Assembly (NCBI GenBank): GCA_958450325.1
Contig: OY288242.1
Coordinates: 67,512,062-67,576,061 of the forward strand
Reading direction: 5' to 3'
Length of the DNA: 64,000 nucleotides
From: Agrostemma githago
Taxonomy: Eukaryota > Streptophyta > Magnoliopsida > Caryophyllales > Caryophyllaceae
The translations under genes and the position numbers were made by a program. Every line of letters starts with the position of its first letter. Within the stretch, counting starts at the first letter, position 1. Positions 10,174-21,058 of the stretch are shown here, one piece after another. The notes under the pieces were generated by a model. That model made no database searches. It was not told the origin of the DNA and was given only the letters and a program-made list of their open reading frames with translations.

Positions 10174-11760
10174 GTTGGGGAATGATTTCTACAAGATTAC
10201 GTCGAGGATCAAGACGGATTCGCCGAATGGCTTGGAGACTCAAGGAATGCTCGTAATCGAGTGACGCGGGAACGAGGCCCTTGACTTGTGCGTGTGTGCG
10301 GTGACTAGCTTAGGGACTCGGGTGCTTTAGACTCGTGGTGTATTCGGCAAAACGCCTAACATATTTTAGGTCTCTACAACGAGACGATTTGACACAAACC
10401 TCGGAGGTGAGGTTTAAAGAGGACTTCGCGGAATGAGACGACCCAAAACTTAAGACCTCGAGTAGAGGCGATCCTAGTAACTAACACAGAGAGTTAATCA
10501 CATGGTTGTACGACGTAAGAAGTTGATCGCGATCCCGGCTCAGGATCAAAGAACTTTGATATATTTTTTTTTTTTGAAAACAACCAATCCTTGCAGGGAA
10601 AAGATTTTTAAAAGGAAGATTTGTAAAAAAAAGGTGACGATGGCGTGAAGACATCGCTTGTGACGTGAAAGTGTGTCGCTATAGGTGTGTGTCGGGATTC
10701 CGACAATAGCAAAAGTAGAAATGTTTTTTTTAAAGGAGCACGGTTCTTAGGGAAACAGGTTCTGAAAATGATGACGTGGTGCTTTCATCGAAACTGCTAT
10801 CAATTATCTAGTTCGATGGTCGTGGTGTATGTGCTGCTCGTGGTAGAGCGCGATGTCCGTGATGGTGCTTCGGAAGGTGTGACTAAATCCTTATTAAGGA
10901 ATTTAGGTAGTGAATAGTGTTGTTTTTTTTTAAAAAAAAAAACTTTTAAAACGAGTGACCCACATTTGTTGGTTGCATTAACTAGCATTTAACGGTGGGG
11001 GTGATGCATTGTAAAAAGCGTTTTGAGAGTGTAACCATTTTGGGTTCCTTGACTTCATTAATTGAAGCTTCGGTTGTATTAACGGTATTTGTGTAAAAAC
11101 ATTTTTTTTGAACAAAATGTAACCGTTTAAGGTACCTTCATCCCATTAATTAGGAGTCTCGGTGGTATTAACGATATTCGTTGTTGACGGGTTTTACTTT
11201 GGCCAAAATGACGGCACTAAAGGAATATTATTTTTTTTCGAAAGTAGTGAGTGTAAAATTTGTCATGATGAAAAGAGGAGTATCTCTGAAATGCTTTCTC
11301 TTTTCTTTTTGGAAATTATGGTTTGAACGGAGTATCGGCAGTCAAAAGGTCGTTTTGAAAAGAGGAGGTATTTTTCAAAAACGAAATTGGGTGGGGTTGA
11401 ATATGTTGGCGTGGTTGAATCCAGATTTTTAGTGTTTTATTTGGGTTGTTCAAACACGCTACACGTAACTAGGAATGCATACACTCATGCTGGACGCAGA
11501 CACGGGTAGGTTGGGGTAGGCTACCGCCCACGAATAGTCTTTACTTAGGCATTGACAAATCGTCTAGGGAGACGAGTGCCATACCGTCCGTTCGGAGCTA
11601 TCTCCTTATTATTCCAGCGAGGTACGCGTTAGGCGGCCGGAACATCAATCGAGGATCTCTCCGCGTGTCCCTAAGGATTTTACCGCGAAGAGGTCGATTG
11701 GTCCTGATATTGGTTAGGGTGGGCTTTTTAGGACCAAAACTTGTAGTGACCACAACTAGG
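10174..11760 (-). mobile_element. Leader region of the nested Tat element
   Basis: Non-coding sequence between gag and the CACTA insertion. It continues on the other side of the CACTA at 15912-15979 up to the primer-binding site. Several poly-T/poly-A tracts occur (10562, 10921, 11101). No gene is seen. Confidence 0.6.
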
Positions 11761-12050
11761 CACTACAAGAAAATCAGCCCCGGGCGTCCACCTAGTGGAC
11801 GTCCTGGGCATATGGACGCCTACATGGCATCTGAAATACAGACGCGCGTCCACCGTCAGACGCCAAACTTGGCGTCCGACAGAAGCTGGGGAGGAAGAAA
11901 TTCAGGCTGACGGGAGTCAACTAGTGGACGCCATATTCGCCTTAATGGCGTCCACTGTCGGACGTCATTTAGTTGAATATGGCGTCCACAGTCGGACGCC
12001 CGTTTGGTTGAATGTGGCATCCACTATCGGACGCCCGTTGGCCAGACCCG
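11761..12050. repeat. Left subterminal repeat array of the CACTA element
   Basis: Repeated GGCGTCCAC, GTCGGACGCC and related words in both orientations, about every 20-35 bases. In En/Spm such subterminal arrays bind TNPA. Confidence 0.75.
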
Positions 12051-12897
12051 CTTCAAATACACGCCGAGCCCCTTCGTCCCATTTATTCCAATTTTTTTTT
12101 CTACTCTCTAACTTCTCTCTACTCTACTCGCCGACCCAATTCGCCCATCCTCTCCATTTTCCATACTTCTTCCTAATTTTCGGTATGTTTTCTTACTTTA
12201 CTTAGTTCTTATTCATTATAATTAGTTCTTATTTTTGATTTTTATCGTTTTTTATTGGTAGTTTGATAGTTAATATTGTGTAGGTCTGAATTTCGATTAG
12301 GTAGATTAGTTTAGCCCAAATTCGATTAGTTTGATTAGTGTTTGTGATGATGTGGGAGACTTCTTTGTCGCTTTTTGTGAGATAGAATGACCTCTAGGGT
12401 ATTCCGTGAGATTTTGTGTGACTTAGGACGGACCAAAAGGTGTCGTAATAATGCCGGATTTTCCCGAAATCACTTCCATCGTGATCGGGGTTGAAAATAG
12501 GTGTTAGCGGTGCTTTCGGAGTTTTGATATCTCTATACGAAAATTTGACCTTATTTGACCTGTTCGTTTAAGCTATTTCTGTCTGACCTAAGCCATGGAT
12601 TTTTGTGTTTTGTTCGGTTAAATTGGGATTAAATTGATGAATTAGAGTTTTCGTAAATTGGGATTAAATTGTGATTACATTTGTGATTAAATTCGGTGAT
12701 TAATTTTCGTAAGGTCAATTCTACATTAATAAGACATTTGGGTTTACTTTGATGTATTTGTGATTAAATTGAGGAAATTCAGTAATGGAAATTAAGTTTA
12801 AGTTAAATGGTGATTAAATTTTTGTTTAGTAAGTCCTACAATTAAGTTAGGGAAATTAAACTTTAATTTGTTATATATATTTTTTTGAACATAGAAA

Positions 12898-13996
12898 ATG
12901 AAGAGAATTGAACGGAAATGGATGTATGAGGGAAGACTTGATAAGAAGAGACGTCCCACCGTCGAATTTTTGAGGGGTGTTGAATCATTTGTCGAGGTTG
13001 CTAAAAAGTCACTAGACTATGCATCAAGGGGGGAGGTTAGGTGTCCGTGTACTAAATGCAAGAACCTAAAATTTTTTGAGGTCGTTGTGGTTAAGGAACA
13101 TGTCATCTATAATGGTTTTTCACCCGATTATTATCATTGGATTTGTCATGGTGAGCCATCTCAGTCTGAGGAACCCGAAAACCGACAAAATGATGGGGGG
13201 TTGAGAGGTATGATAGTTGACGTTGTGGAGTGCAACTTGTTCAATAAGGATAACACATATAGGAATGACGACTCACCTAACCCACGAGACTCACCCAACC
13301 CACAAGAGTCACCTAACCCACGAGCAAAGGCGTTTTTCAACATGTTGAACGCTTCGGAGAAACCGTTATACGGAGGGTGCGATGTGACTTTGTTAGAAGT
13401 CGCATCTATGGCAGTTAGCCTTAAATGTGAGTTCAACCTACCCTTTGCTTGTGTCGATGGTATTGCTGCCTTGCTTGAGAGAGTTATCCCAAAAGACAAT
13501 ATCATGACCCGAAGTTTTTACACAACCAAAAAAGTTATGAAGGGCCTTCAACTCCCGCATGAAAAGATTGATGCTTGTCCAGATGGATACATGTTATTTT
13601 GGAAGGAGGATGCGATGCTTGATGAATGTAGGAGATGTGGTAAGGGTAGGTATAAGACGGTTGAGGGGGATATTGTTTTTGAGGGGTAGAAAAGGGAAAA
13701 GCGGTGTTAGGGGTAAGAAACTGATCCCAATAAGTCAACTTACGTACTTTCCTATTGCACCTAGACTTCAAAAATTGTATGCCACAAAAACCATAGCGGA
13801 GCAAATGAGGTGGCACAAGGAGGACATTAGGGTACCAGGGAAGATGTGTCATCTGAGTGACGGTGAGGAGTGGAAGCGTTTCGATAGACTACATCCACAC
13901 TTTGCGTTAGAACCCCAAAATGTAAGGCTTGGGTTGTGTACGGATGGATTTGCACCTTTCGGCCAATTTGGTAAGTCGTACTCTTTCATAATGTAG
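12898..13996 (+). pseudogene. CACTA TNP2-type transposase, 5' part, frameshifted
   Basis: The first frame (12898-13689, 263 aa) opens with the transposase-associated domain: WMYEGRLDKKRR, then CPCTKCKN and the HWICHGEP end (about residues 8-90). Further on it has the TNP2 signature KIDACPDGYMLFWKEDAML and a CRRCGKGRYK zinc-like pair. A frameshift near 13672 moves the reading to the frame that ends at 13996. That frame carries YFPIAPRLQKLYA, MRWHKEDIR and VRLGLCTDGFAPFG, all typical of Transposase_21. The gene then stops, so the C-terminal catalytic half is absent. The ATG fits the start seen in the family. Confidence 0.8.
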
Positions 13997-14114
13997 GTGG
14001 ATTATTTGGCCAATGGTGGGTACGTGGATTGTTTTTGTTATCGAGTTTTATTTTACAATGTAGACTTTGTAAATATTTTCGCTACTAATTAATAATCCGC
14101 CTTGATTGTGTAGT

Positions 14115-15250
14115 TGAAGTTCACTTGGGATAAGGAGTTAGAAGGAAGGGTGTGGGACCGAAATAACGAGACCTGCACACGATGTTTCGCTTGCGTCATG
14201 AACAAACGCCACAAGCGGGGGACTGCGCTCAAAGACCTTAAAGGTGTAGTTTTTAATAGTACTCAGTTTTAACAAACAATCTAACTTCAATCTGTTACTG
14301 TATTAACTAATATATTAGTACCTTCATATTTCAGGGGAAGCGTTGGAGAGGTGGGTTTAGTACCACGACAGCGCGGATTTCAAGGTCAGGTCGAAGAGGG
14401 GACAGAGAAAAAAAATAAAGAACTGCGAAAACGAGGGGAAGGCGGACCCAACACATCTTCGGGGTTCTTAGTCTTTGTACAGTCGTGCCCAGAAGTATGA
14501 TTTTTATTAATATCATAGTATTCGCCAAATTCTCATAAACTATGTTCACATAATATTCACCTAACGTTCATACTCGTTTAATAGCTACAAGCTGAACTCG
14601 GGAGGATGCCAACCGCGCCCGAGTTGTTCCCGGACATGCACGCGAAGAGCAATGATGAAGGGACGACTAGTTTTGTCACGAGGAAATATCAGGCAATCTG
14701 GGTGAGTACTAACTATTTCAAATAAATCAACTTTGTGTATACTTTAGGTGGTAGATAACTATCTTTAATGATTTCATCTAATAATAACTTGAATTGAAAT
14801 CATTGTTGTGTACGCAGGATGCCTAGAAAAATGAGCAAGCGAACCTCGAGACTGCTCCTGATGCTACCCAAGTCGACCCGAACAAAACTTTCTTCAAGGT
14901 CGTCTCGAGGTATAAGAAAGGTAGTGTGTACGGTGTAGGAAATGCACACGGGGTGTACATCACACCTCCCCACCGCATCTCGGCACCTCTACACAGATGG
15001 AGTACATGCCGGCAGGATCTCAGTAGCCCGACCCGAGAAAGAGCAAATGAAGGAACAGCTGACACAGCAGCAGGAGCAAATGAAGGAACAGCAGGACCAA
15101 ATCAAGAAAATGCAGGAACAGATGGCCATGTTTCAGACCATGTTTGCGAGATGCAACAAAGGTCGCCCCCCACCCCCTCCAGACGACAGAGACCCCTTTA
15201 ACGGGGATGGTGGTAACTCTGGTGCTTCGGCTAGCTTCGCTGTTAGCTGA
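14115..15250 (+). pseudogene. CACTA TNPA-like (Ptta/EnSpm) second gene, exons
   Basis: Several exon-like pieces share the pattern of the plant Ptta/En-Spm protein. 14115-14240 encodes WDKELEGRVWDRNNET. 14340-14480 is similar to the K/R-rich block before the domain. 14586-14700 encodes ELGRMPTAPELF and ends at a GTGAGT donor. 14820-15247 begins with a stop-bearing piece and contains KKGSVYGVGNAHG, as in family C-termini. From about 15044 a coiled coil rich in MKEQ and QQ repeats follows, ending in a G/S-rich tail. Stop codons inside exon-like parts suggest a decayed gene. Exact splice sites are uncertain. Confidence 0.6.
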
Positions 15251-15479
15251 TTCTTTTTTGTTGTCGTTGTAACTGGATTTATGGATTATGTATCTTCGAA
15301 CTAGTTTAGATTTATGTACCTTCGAACCATATGATAAAATTTTTTTATATGAATATTTTTTCAGCATAAATGTGTCGAGAGATGAAGTGTTTTCGTTGAC
15401 TGAGAGTGAATGAAGTTGAGGTATTATGGATGGTCGACAGTTGTGATTGGTCTAGAGTTGTGGATGTGGTTTATTTTGC

Positions 15480-15911
15480 AAGTTTTGGCTAGACATCGAA
15501 TGCATGTTTACGGCCATGCAACAGCATACATGGCATCCAATAACGGACGCCATGCCATACGCCAGAGGAAGCTAAAATAGAAGAAAAGTGGCAGATATTC
15601 AGGGGATATGGCTTCTGACAGTGGACGCTAGTTACCCCTAGATGGCGTCCACAGTCGGACGCCAACCCAAGGCACATGGCGTCTGACTGTGGACGCCATC
15701 CAAGGGCACCTGGCGTCCACTGTTAGACGCCACCCTGGCATCCACTGTCGGACACCCGTTTTAATGGCATCCAACAGTGGACGCCCGTTTTAAAAATAGG
15801 CGACCGATCATGGCATCCACTTTCTGGCGTCTGTTTGCGGACGTCCGTCCCCATATAGTGTCCACTGACGGAAGCCACTGGGTAGATGCCCGGGGCTGCT
15901 TTTTTGTAGTG
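15480..15911. repeat. Right subterminal repeat array of the CACTA element
   Basis: A dense array of GGCGTCC/GGACGCC words alternating in orientation (for example ATGGCGTCCACAGTCGGACG near 15640), mirroring the left array and ending at the terminal inverted repeat. Confidence 0.75.
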
Positions 15912-15979
15912 TAGGAATTAAGAAATGAGCTTCACCGACCTCGTTCAAGTTACACCATCACTGGAAACTTGTTTCCAAA

Positions 15980-15997
15980 TCCCCAGCGGAGTTGCCA
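15980..15997 (-). other. Primer-binding site of the nested Tat element
   Basis: The minus strand reads TGGCAACTCCGCTGGGGA, one base different from the tRNA-Arg-type site at 3406-3423. It lies three bases from the LTR. Confidence 0.85.
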
Positions 15998-16000
15998 AAT

Positions 16001-18138
16001 TGTGGACGTCCGTCCGCACCCCCGACGCCCCACGCGGGACCGACCCGGTTTTTCAACGTGTGCCGGCGGCCACCCACGCGGTCCCCTCCCGGTCGGGGGC
16101 CGGTCTGATCTCGCGTACGGGGCGATGTCTCGTACCTCGATTAGGATGACGATCCGGACTTGTACTAGACGGGTGCAGGCACCCGAGTTTCTGTTTGGAA
16201 TCGATCAAGTCGTGGTTGTAAATGTTTAAAGGCCGATTCATTTGGTAAGGCAACCTTTTTAGTGAACTGAATTCGTTGCCGATTTGTGGAGTCGCCACCG
16301 AGTCAATTATGGGGACTCGGAAACCGTTCAAGTCAACTTTGATCCCTAGCCGGCTGAAAGTTGAGAGGCACGGAACCTAAAGATAAAGACTTGTACCCTT
16401 AAGCACTCCATGCCTGGAATGAATCTCATTGCCAATGGTTTCGGACATCCAGAAACCGTCGATTATGAGTAAGGGGTGAGGGTACGTATTGGGAAGCCAA
16501 CATCCGATAGATGTCAACACCCAATTCCGCCCGCACTATAGCGGCCTCTACTAATCAATAGGTGGGCTGATAACCTAGTTCTTTTGTTGTGGTGGAAGTA
16601 TTGGAACATCCATTTTTTTAACCCTATACCTTTTGCTACGTCGGTTGTTTAAGGACAAGTAAGTTTTGTCGTCAAAGTAGTTGTGTTTACGTTCTTTACA
16701 TGCGATTTCACGTGACAAGCAGGCCATGAAAAGATGCACGTAGGAGAGTAGAGAGTACTAATATTATAGGTATTATCAAGTCAGTTTTAACGCGATAATA
16801 CGGATATTAGTCGTTCTCGTGATATACCTTACCTGGTATTATGTTTAAGATGCGTCGGCTCAGTATTAATAAAGATGCGTCGAACCTAGTAAGGCGAGCA
16901 CCCGGACTAATACGGAACCCGACCATCACTTTGTTTAGTTTTAGTTGTTTTATGTTTTGAATTCCGTGTTAGGTGATTTAGCATGCGATTATAAGGTCAT
17001 AAAAGCAATAAATCATACGACAACGGTAAATGCGAATGTAATAAATCACATTGTGAGGAGTTGCACCCTCGGAATATACACTAAACGAGACACGATGCAT
17101 AGATAGTTGAGAACGGATCTCGGAATTACTCGGGTCTATTTAGTGTGTTTAAGTATTTGCGGTTGAAGTTGGGACGTTACGTGTTTTAGTGTGTGTTTAT
17201 GGCCTAGTATTGTCGTAGTGCATAATAAAAGGAAAGTGCGAAAATGTAAAGTTTTGTTTAGATGACAAACTAGTGACGACTCGGCTTCAAAAGCGGATCC
17301 TCCTAGCTTGCCTAGTGATTTCGGTAGAGTTCCGTTACCATTGACCACTCCTGCGGCTACTCCGACAGAGCTCCGTTACTATGGACCGTTTCTGCGGCTA
17401 ATCCGGCAGAACTTCGCTACTAGAATTTAGCTAGTCGAACACAGGCACCTCGGTATCGAGTGGGGTGCTTGAAGGTGAGGAGTAGCATCGATGTCGCTTT
17501 TTCGGAACTACGATCGAGTAGATCGTTTGCCTCGGGTGTCAGAGTGCGAGCCCTTAGCGAGAAGTTAGAGGGAGAAGAGAAGAATGAATTGTGTGTCGAA
17601 TGAATGAGGTGGGGGGGTATTTATAGGTGTTTTCGGCCCTCGTCACCCATATGGACGCCTGAGTTGTGGCGCAACAAGACTCAGGCGCCTGGGTTCGGGC
17701 GTGGGGAGTCTCAGACGCGTGAGGTGAGGCGGTTGGAGTTTTGAAGATACGATTTTGATACTTTCCAAAACCGATAGACGGGTGTATAATACGAAACTTG
17801 GAGGTTAAGGTTCCCCCAGGTTTAACCTAGCACCGTGAGTTTAGTGGGCCTCGGGTGCGCATCCCGAGGTTCGTTGGCGGGGTGCTGACTCGGTTTGAGT
17901 TTCGGGACAGACTCGGGGTCCCGGTGTCAGAATTGACTCTAATTAGTGTCTATGCGACCGTAACGACACGACTAAGGCTGCTATCATGTTAGTTTAATTT
18001 TTCAGAGTAATTTATTTGATCTGTTCTATAGAAAAACTACATAAAACATCGTGAACCCGCGTCGCGTTGCAGTCCTATCGTCATCGGGTGTTTGTCGGGT
18101 ACTTCTGCAGCCATTAGGTCCAAATCTGGGTGTCTACA
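16001..18138 (-). mobile_element. 5' LTR of the nested Tat element
   Basis: A 2138-bp LTR; on the minus strand it runs TGTAGACACCCA...GTCCACA. The minus-strand TATA box CTATAAATAC at 17617-17626 lies about 510 bases from its 5' end, similar to its placement in the first Tat LTR. Followed by TSD GCTGT. Confidence 0.85.
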
Positions 18139-18453
18139 GCTGTGACGGTACTTTAAACTTTGTTTTTTTCTCTCTCAGATCTTGTACTTTTGGGATCTTC
18201 TTTTCTTGGACCCCGGTTCCATGAACTGAATTGCACAAGCTATGGGCCAGCCATGACGGTATATTAAATATATCGGGTCAGTAGTAATACGGACCCAACT
18301 GCGTTGTTGGGTTATGGTAATTAGAGTTATGATAATAATCTAATTATGTTGATTAGAGTTATGGTAATAACCTAATTCTAGTTTCTCATCTCTATATAAG
18401 GAGATTCCTATGATGAACCAAGCATGATATGGAATTAAGAGTATTGACTCATA

Positions 18454-18461
<8 letters not shown>

Positions 18462-18485
<24 letters not shown>
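18462..18485. repeat. (CA)n microsatellite
   Basis: Twelve AC units within the copia solo LTR. The sister LTRs lack this tract, so it expanded after insertion. Confidence 0.95.
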
Positions 18486-18832
18486 GAAGTATTCTTCTTA
18501 TAAAGAGTTATATAAAAGAGATCTAAAGAGAAGTTTTGAGACGGTCTCACAAACCCTTTTACTAGCATATACGTCGCAGTTTTGTACCCGGGTGATACCA
18601 AAGGAGACATCACGTTTGGGGTGCTTTATTCTGTCCGTGGGAATTATTTATTTTGTCCGTGGAGATTATTTATTCTGTCCGTGCAGATTATATATATTTA
18701 TGAGTTTATTATAGTTCTTATTAATACATTGTTCCGCTGCAAATAAGGTATAATTGTTATCCCTTTAATTTTGTCTTTTCGATTAATACTTGTAACAGGT
18801 CCTTGAGGTTAAGGGTTGTAACCTACGTTATC

Positions 18833-19412
18833 AATCCAGACCACTTTTAATATGGATAATATTTAAATTTTAGTGTTTTAAAAAAGTTGCATTCCCTCGA
18901 AAAAAAGCTTCTTTTAATTATATATATTGATATTGATATTAATTGATTGATTTACTAAGCTGATACAAGTTTTTGAGCTTATGTGATTTACCTCGACAAC
19001 TTTACACTAAAACTCAAAAAGTTTACAGCAAAACTCAAAACTTTTGTGATAAAGTTCAAAATTATAAAATCATTTGTATATAGAGTTATATATGTACAAC
19101 TGATTGTACAATCATCCAATTGCTGCATAACAACCTTAGCCAAAACAAACAACATGTGTAACTGACTTACTTGACCTCTCACTGTGTGAGACAACAAAGG
19201 AGGAGAGAACACAAACGCGGATCCAAAATTTGAAACATGGACCCCATTTTTAAATAGTTTCGTCACAAAAAATGATATGGGACGATATTTCAGTAAGTAC
19301 GAGTATGTTTTTGTTTAGCTCAAATGTAACCCCTTATTGTTTTTTCGAACAGAAAATTGTTTAACGAATGTTTAATACACGCCCTTTCTTCTTGAATGGT
19401 TTCTCCTTGTAG
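18833..19412. other. Low-TE spacer upstream of the orphan exon
   Basis: AT-rich and without clear TE termini. A strong donor-like ATTTCAGTAAGTAC at about 19288 follows the short open run ATGATATGGGACGATATTTC and could be a first mini-exon joined to 19413. This is speculative. Confidence 0.3.
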
Positions 19413-19556
19413 AATAATGGGAGTGCTAAATTAGAGGTTTACGAGAATTCTGATGACAAGATAGATGAATGCTTACAAAACTTACCAAATGCTCCTACTA
19501 GGTACAATTTGATGATTCATCCTATGCTACGTATACGCAAAATTGAGGAAAGAACG
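19413..19556 (+). CDS. Exon-like segment of an unidentified gene
   Basis: A pyrimidine-rich acceptor (TTTCTCCTTGTAG) precedes exactly 48 open codons, followed by GTATAA as a donor. The translation starts NNGSAKLEVYENSDDKIDE and ends HPMLRIRKIEERT; it is soluble and charged, with codon use like a real protein. I do not recognise the family. The length is a multiple of three with both borders in phase 0. No neighbouring exon could be assigned with confidence, so it is either part of a gene disrupted by TEs or a captured fragment. Confidence 0.35.
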
Positions 19557-19761
19557 GTATAATACTCACTTTCATTCACTAAGATTTTCCCATTTATTAT
19601 TATAATGCTACATTTGAATATAAGGGAGAAAAAATCAAAGACGGGAGGGAGTACTATATACAAGTGTTAAGTGTACATCCTTTAAATGAAGTCTAAACTT
19701 TACTACCTACAATATTAATTCATGAGATCTGTTGCCAAAAAAAAAAAAAAAATTCATGAGA

Positions 19762-20199
19762 TCAGAGTTCCAGGGCCCAATCATCTAAGTCTTCTATGTG
19801 GGGAAGGTCTTCTAGCATTTGGTCAAGCTCTGCAATTGATAGCACATTTTGAATGCCAGCACCATGGCTGCTACTTTCAAGGATATTACCCTCAACATTG
19901 TTAGCAAGGATATAACTTGTTCGGTTTCCATTCTTCTTTAACTTTTTTCCATTTTGATCTACTCCTACCGCATCGGCCTCTTTGATTCGAGCTTCTGGCT
20001 TGCTCTTTGATTCCCGGGGTGACGACTTGAGTGAAGTAGTGTTTGTAAAGTTCGACTCAATCCATGCAACTGAAGCATTCTTGCCTGTTAGATTCTGGAC
20101 GACGGATTTAAACTCATTTGCATGAACCATAATGTGTCGGGTATCGATTAGCCTAACTTTGAATGTAGTATGACCACTTTGAATACCATTTTTCACCAT
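19762..20199 (-). CDS. VQ motif-containing protein (VQ1/VQ10-like)
   Basis: A single-exon 145-residue ORF. The VQ signature FxxxVQxLTG is intact at residues 30-39 (FKSVVQNLTGKNASVAW), preceded by a short basic/hydrophobic lead (KVRLIDTRHI). This lead-plus-motif arrangement near the N-terminus and the short length are typical of VQ10-type proteins. These are nuclear partners of WRKY transcription factors in stress and defence signalling. The middle is K/S/E-rich and likely disordered, and the C-terminus is acidic and hydrophobic (DLPHIEDLDDWALEL). The frame is uninterrupted, most VQ genes lack introns, and a TATA-like run lies about 75 bases upstream. It is the best-supported host gene in the window. 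Confidence 0.8.
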   Translation of the reverse strand: MVKNGIQSGHTTFKVRLIDTRHIMVHANEFKSVVQNLTGKNASVAWIESNFTNTTSLKSSPRESKSKPEARIKEADAVGVDQNGKKLKKNGNRTSYILANNVEGNILESSSHGAGIQNVLSIAELDQMLEDLPHIEDLDDWALEL

Positions 20200-20272
20200 G
20201 CATGCAAAACTTTCACTAATAATATAGCAAGTGTTTTGGTCACTTTTAATGTTGGTCTACTTGTAATACCGT

Positions 20273-20284
20273 TATTTATATATA
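20273..20284 (-). promoter_or_regulatory. TATA-like element upstream of the VQ gene
   Basis: The minus strand reads ATATATATAAATA, about 75 bases upstream of the VQ start codon. The position suits a core promoter with a short 5' leader, but AT-rich runs are common here. Confidence 0.35.
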
Positions 20285-21058
20285 TGTTGGTGATGGGTTT
20301 TATAGTTATGATGAAGTGCATATTAGTTGACCGAGCACTCCAACATACAGTAGAGAGTATAGGGTGAAATGAATAAAATATAGGAGAAGAATGCAACAAC
20401 TAACGGCGCATGCAAAAGTCCACGAGGGTCAAAAGAATCCAGGAACGAAACAATTGAAAAAGCCAACGTTTAATTTGGTTGGTCGTGATGACACTTTTTG
20501 TGAGTCGTTGGGAGTATATGATCAAAAGTGCTTAATTGACGCAACTTGTGCTCTGCTTCACCAATTACATGTACGATTAGTGTTGCACTCCTGTAGATAA
20601 GATGTACTCGTATGTATGTATGGCGGGTCTGCATGCATGGGATATCAGACTAGTCAACTATTTTGGGGTCTTTCATTCTTGTTGGTTTTGCTTTCTAAGT
20701 GTACGTTTGGCTGAATAATTGAGGTGAAATAAATAACATTGATTAACCTCGTGTTATAACTATTTGATTTATAATCATTCAATCCAACTTAATCCACTTA
20801 GGTAGCTACTCAAGATCTGTTTTGTGAAATTATTAATGAGACATCTTATTCCATGATTTTTTTGAATAATTAGGTACCCATGAACCCATCTATGGTAGAT
20901 GGACTAGACATATCATATTCTGTACACACTTTACCTAGCTAGTTTTGGGCCCGGCAACACTCGGGCTACACCGTCCAAAAAATTTTCACAATAGATTTTT
21001 TTTCTTCTAGATAAGCGTTTTTTTATAGTTGTCGGTGACGTATGTACTAAACTAAAGT
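20285..21058. other. Spacer beyond the VQ gene
   Basis: Contains a 69-codon plus-strand ORF at 20391-20600 (start MQQLTAHAKVHEG) that is not recognised and could be an exon relic or chance. The rest is AT-rich, with no TE boundary found. Confidence 0.3.

Larger units (their letters stand above)
11761..15911 (+). mobile_element. CACTA (EnSpm) DNA transposon
   Basis: The left end CACTACAAGAAAATCAGCCC is matched on the minus strand at the right end by CACTACAAAAAAGCAGCCCC. It is flanked by TAGG at 11757-11760 and 15912-15915 (CACTA elements usually duplicate 3 bp). Both subterminal regions are dense in GGACGCC/GGCGTCC words. Inside are remnants of the two classical genes, TNP2-type transposase and a TNPA-type protein. 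At 4.15 kb it is much shorter than autonomous elements because the TNP2 catalytic part is missing. It lies in the leader of a Tat retrotransposon. Confidence 0.85.
8823..18138 (-). mobile_element. Tat-lineage LTR retrotransposon, internally deleted
   Basis: The element lies on the minus strand: 5' LTR 16001-18138, primer-binding site 15980-15997, leader, a gag remnant at 9604-10173, and a truncated 3' LTR 8823-9690. Outer ends are TGTGGACG...TGTCTACA on the plus strand, with a perfect TSD GCTGT at 8818-8822 and 18139-18143. Pol is entirely absent. It is inserted in a hAT element and hosts a CACTA element (11761-15911). Without the CACTA it is about 5.2 kb. Confidence 0.85.
7993..18255 (-). 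mobile_element. Degenerate hAT element, split by a Tat retrotransposon
   Basis: Perfect 8-bp TSD ACGGTATA at 7985-7992 and 18256-18263. Termini (CCGGACCGGTC on the left, minus-strand CATGGCTGGCCC on the right) are eroded forms of the CAGGGCCGG-type end seen intact at 32351. Only 7993-8822 and 18144-18255 belong to it, about 0.9 kb. A transposase C-terminus is recognisable at 8193-8251. It sits within a copia solo LTR. Confidence 0.75.
7815..18827 (+). mobile_element. Copia-family solo LTR, split by nested insertions
   Basis: Bases 7815-7992 match the first 180 bases, and 18256-18827 the remainder, of the LTR family seen in opposite orientation at 27452-28154 and 40757-41443. The flanking duplication TTATC (7810-7814 and 18828-18832) is perfect. 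No primer-binding site or internal region accompanies it, so it is a solo LTR of about 0.75 kb. Everything from 7993 to 18255 was inserted later. The 3' terminal bases are degenerate. Confidence 0.8.

Noticed and set aside
11665..12205. Plus-strand ORFs at the left end of the CACTA element
   Set aside because: They translate subterminal repeats and the terminal inverted repeat.
18988..19266. 92-codon minus-strand ORF
   Set aside because: No recognisable motif, AT-driven composition, and no promoter or splice context.
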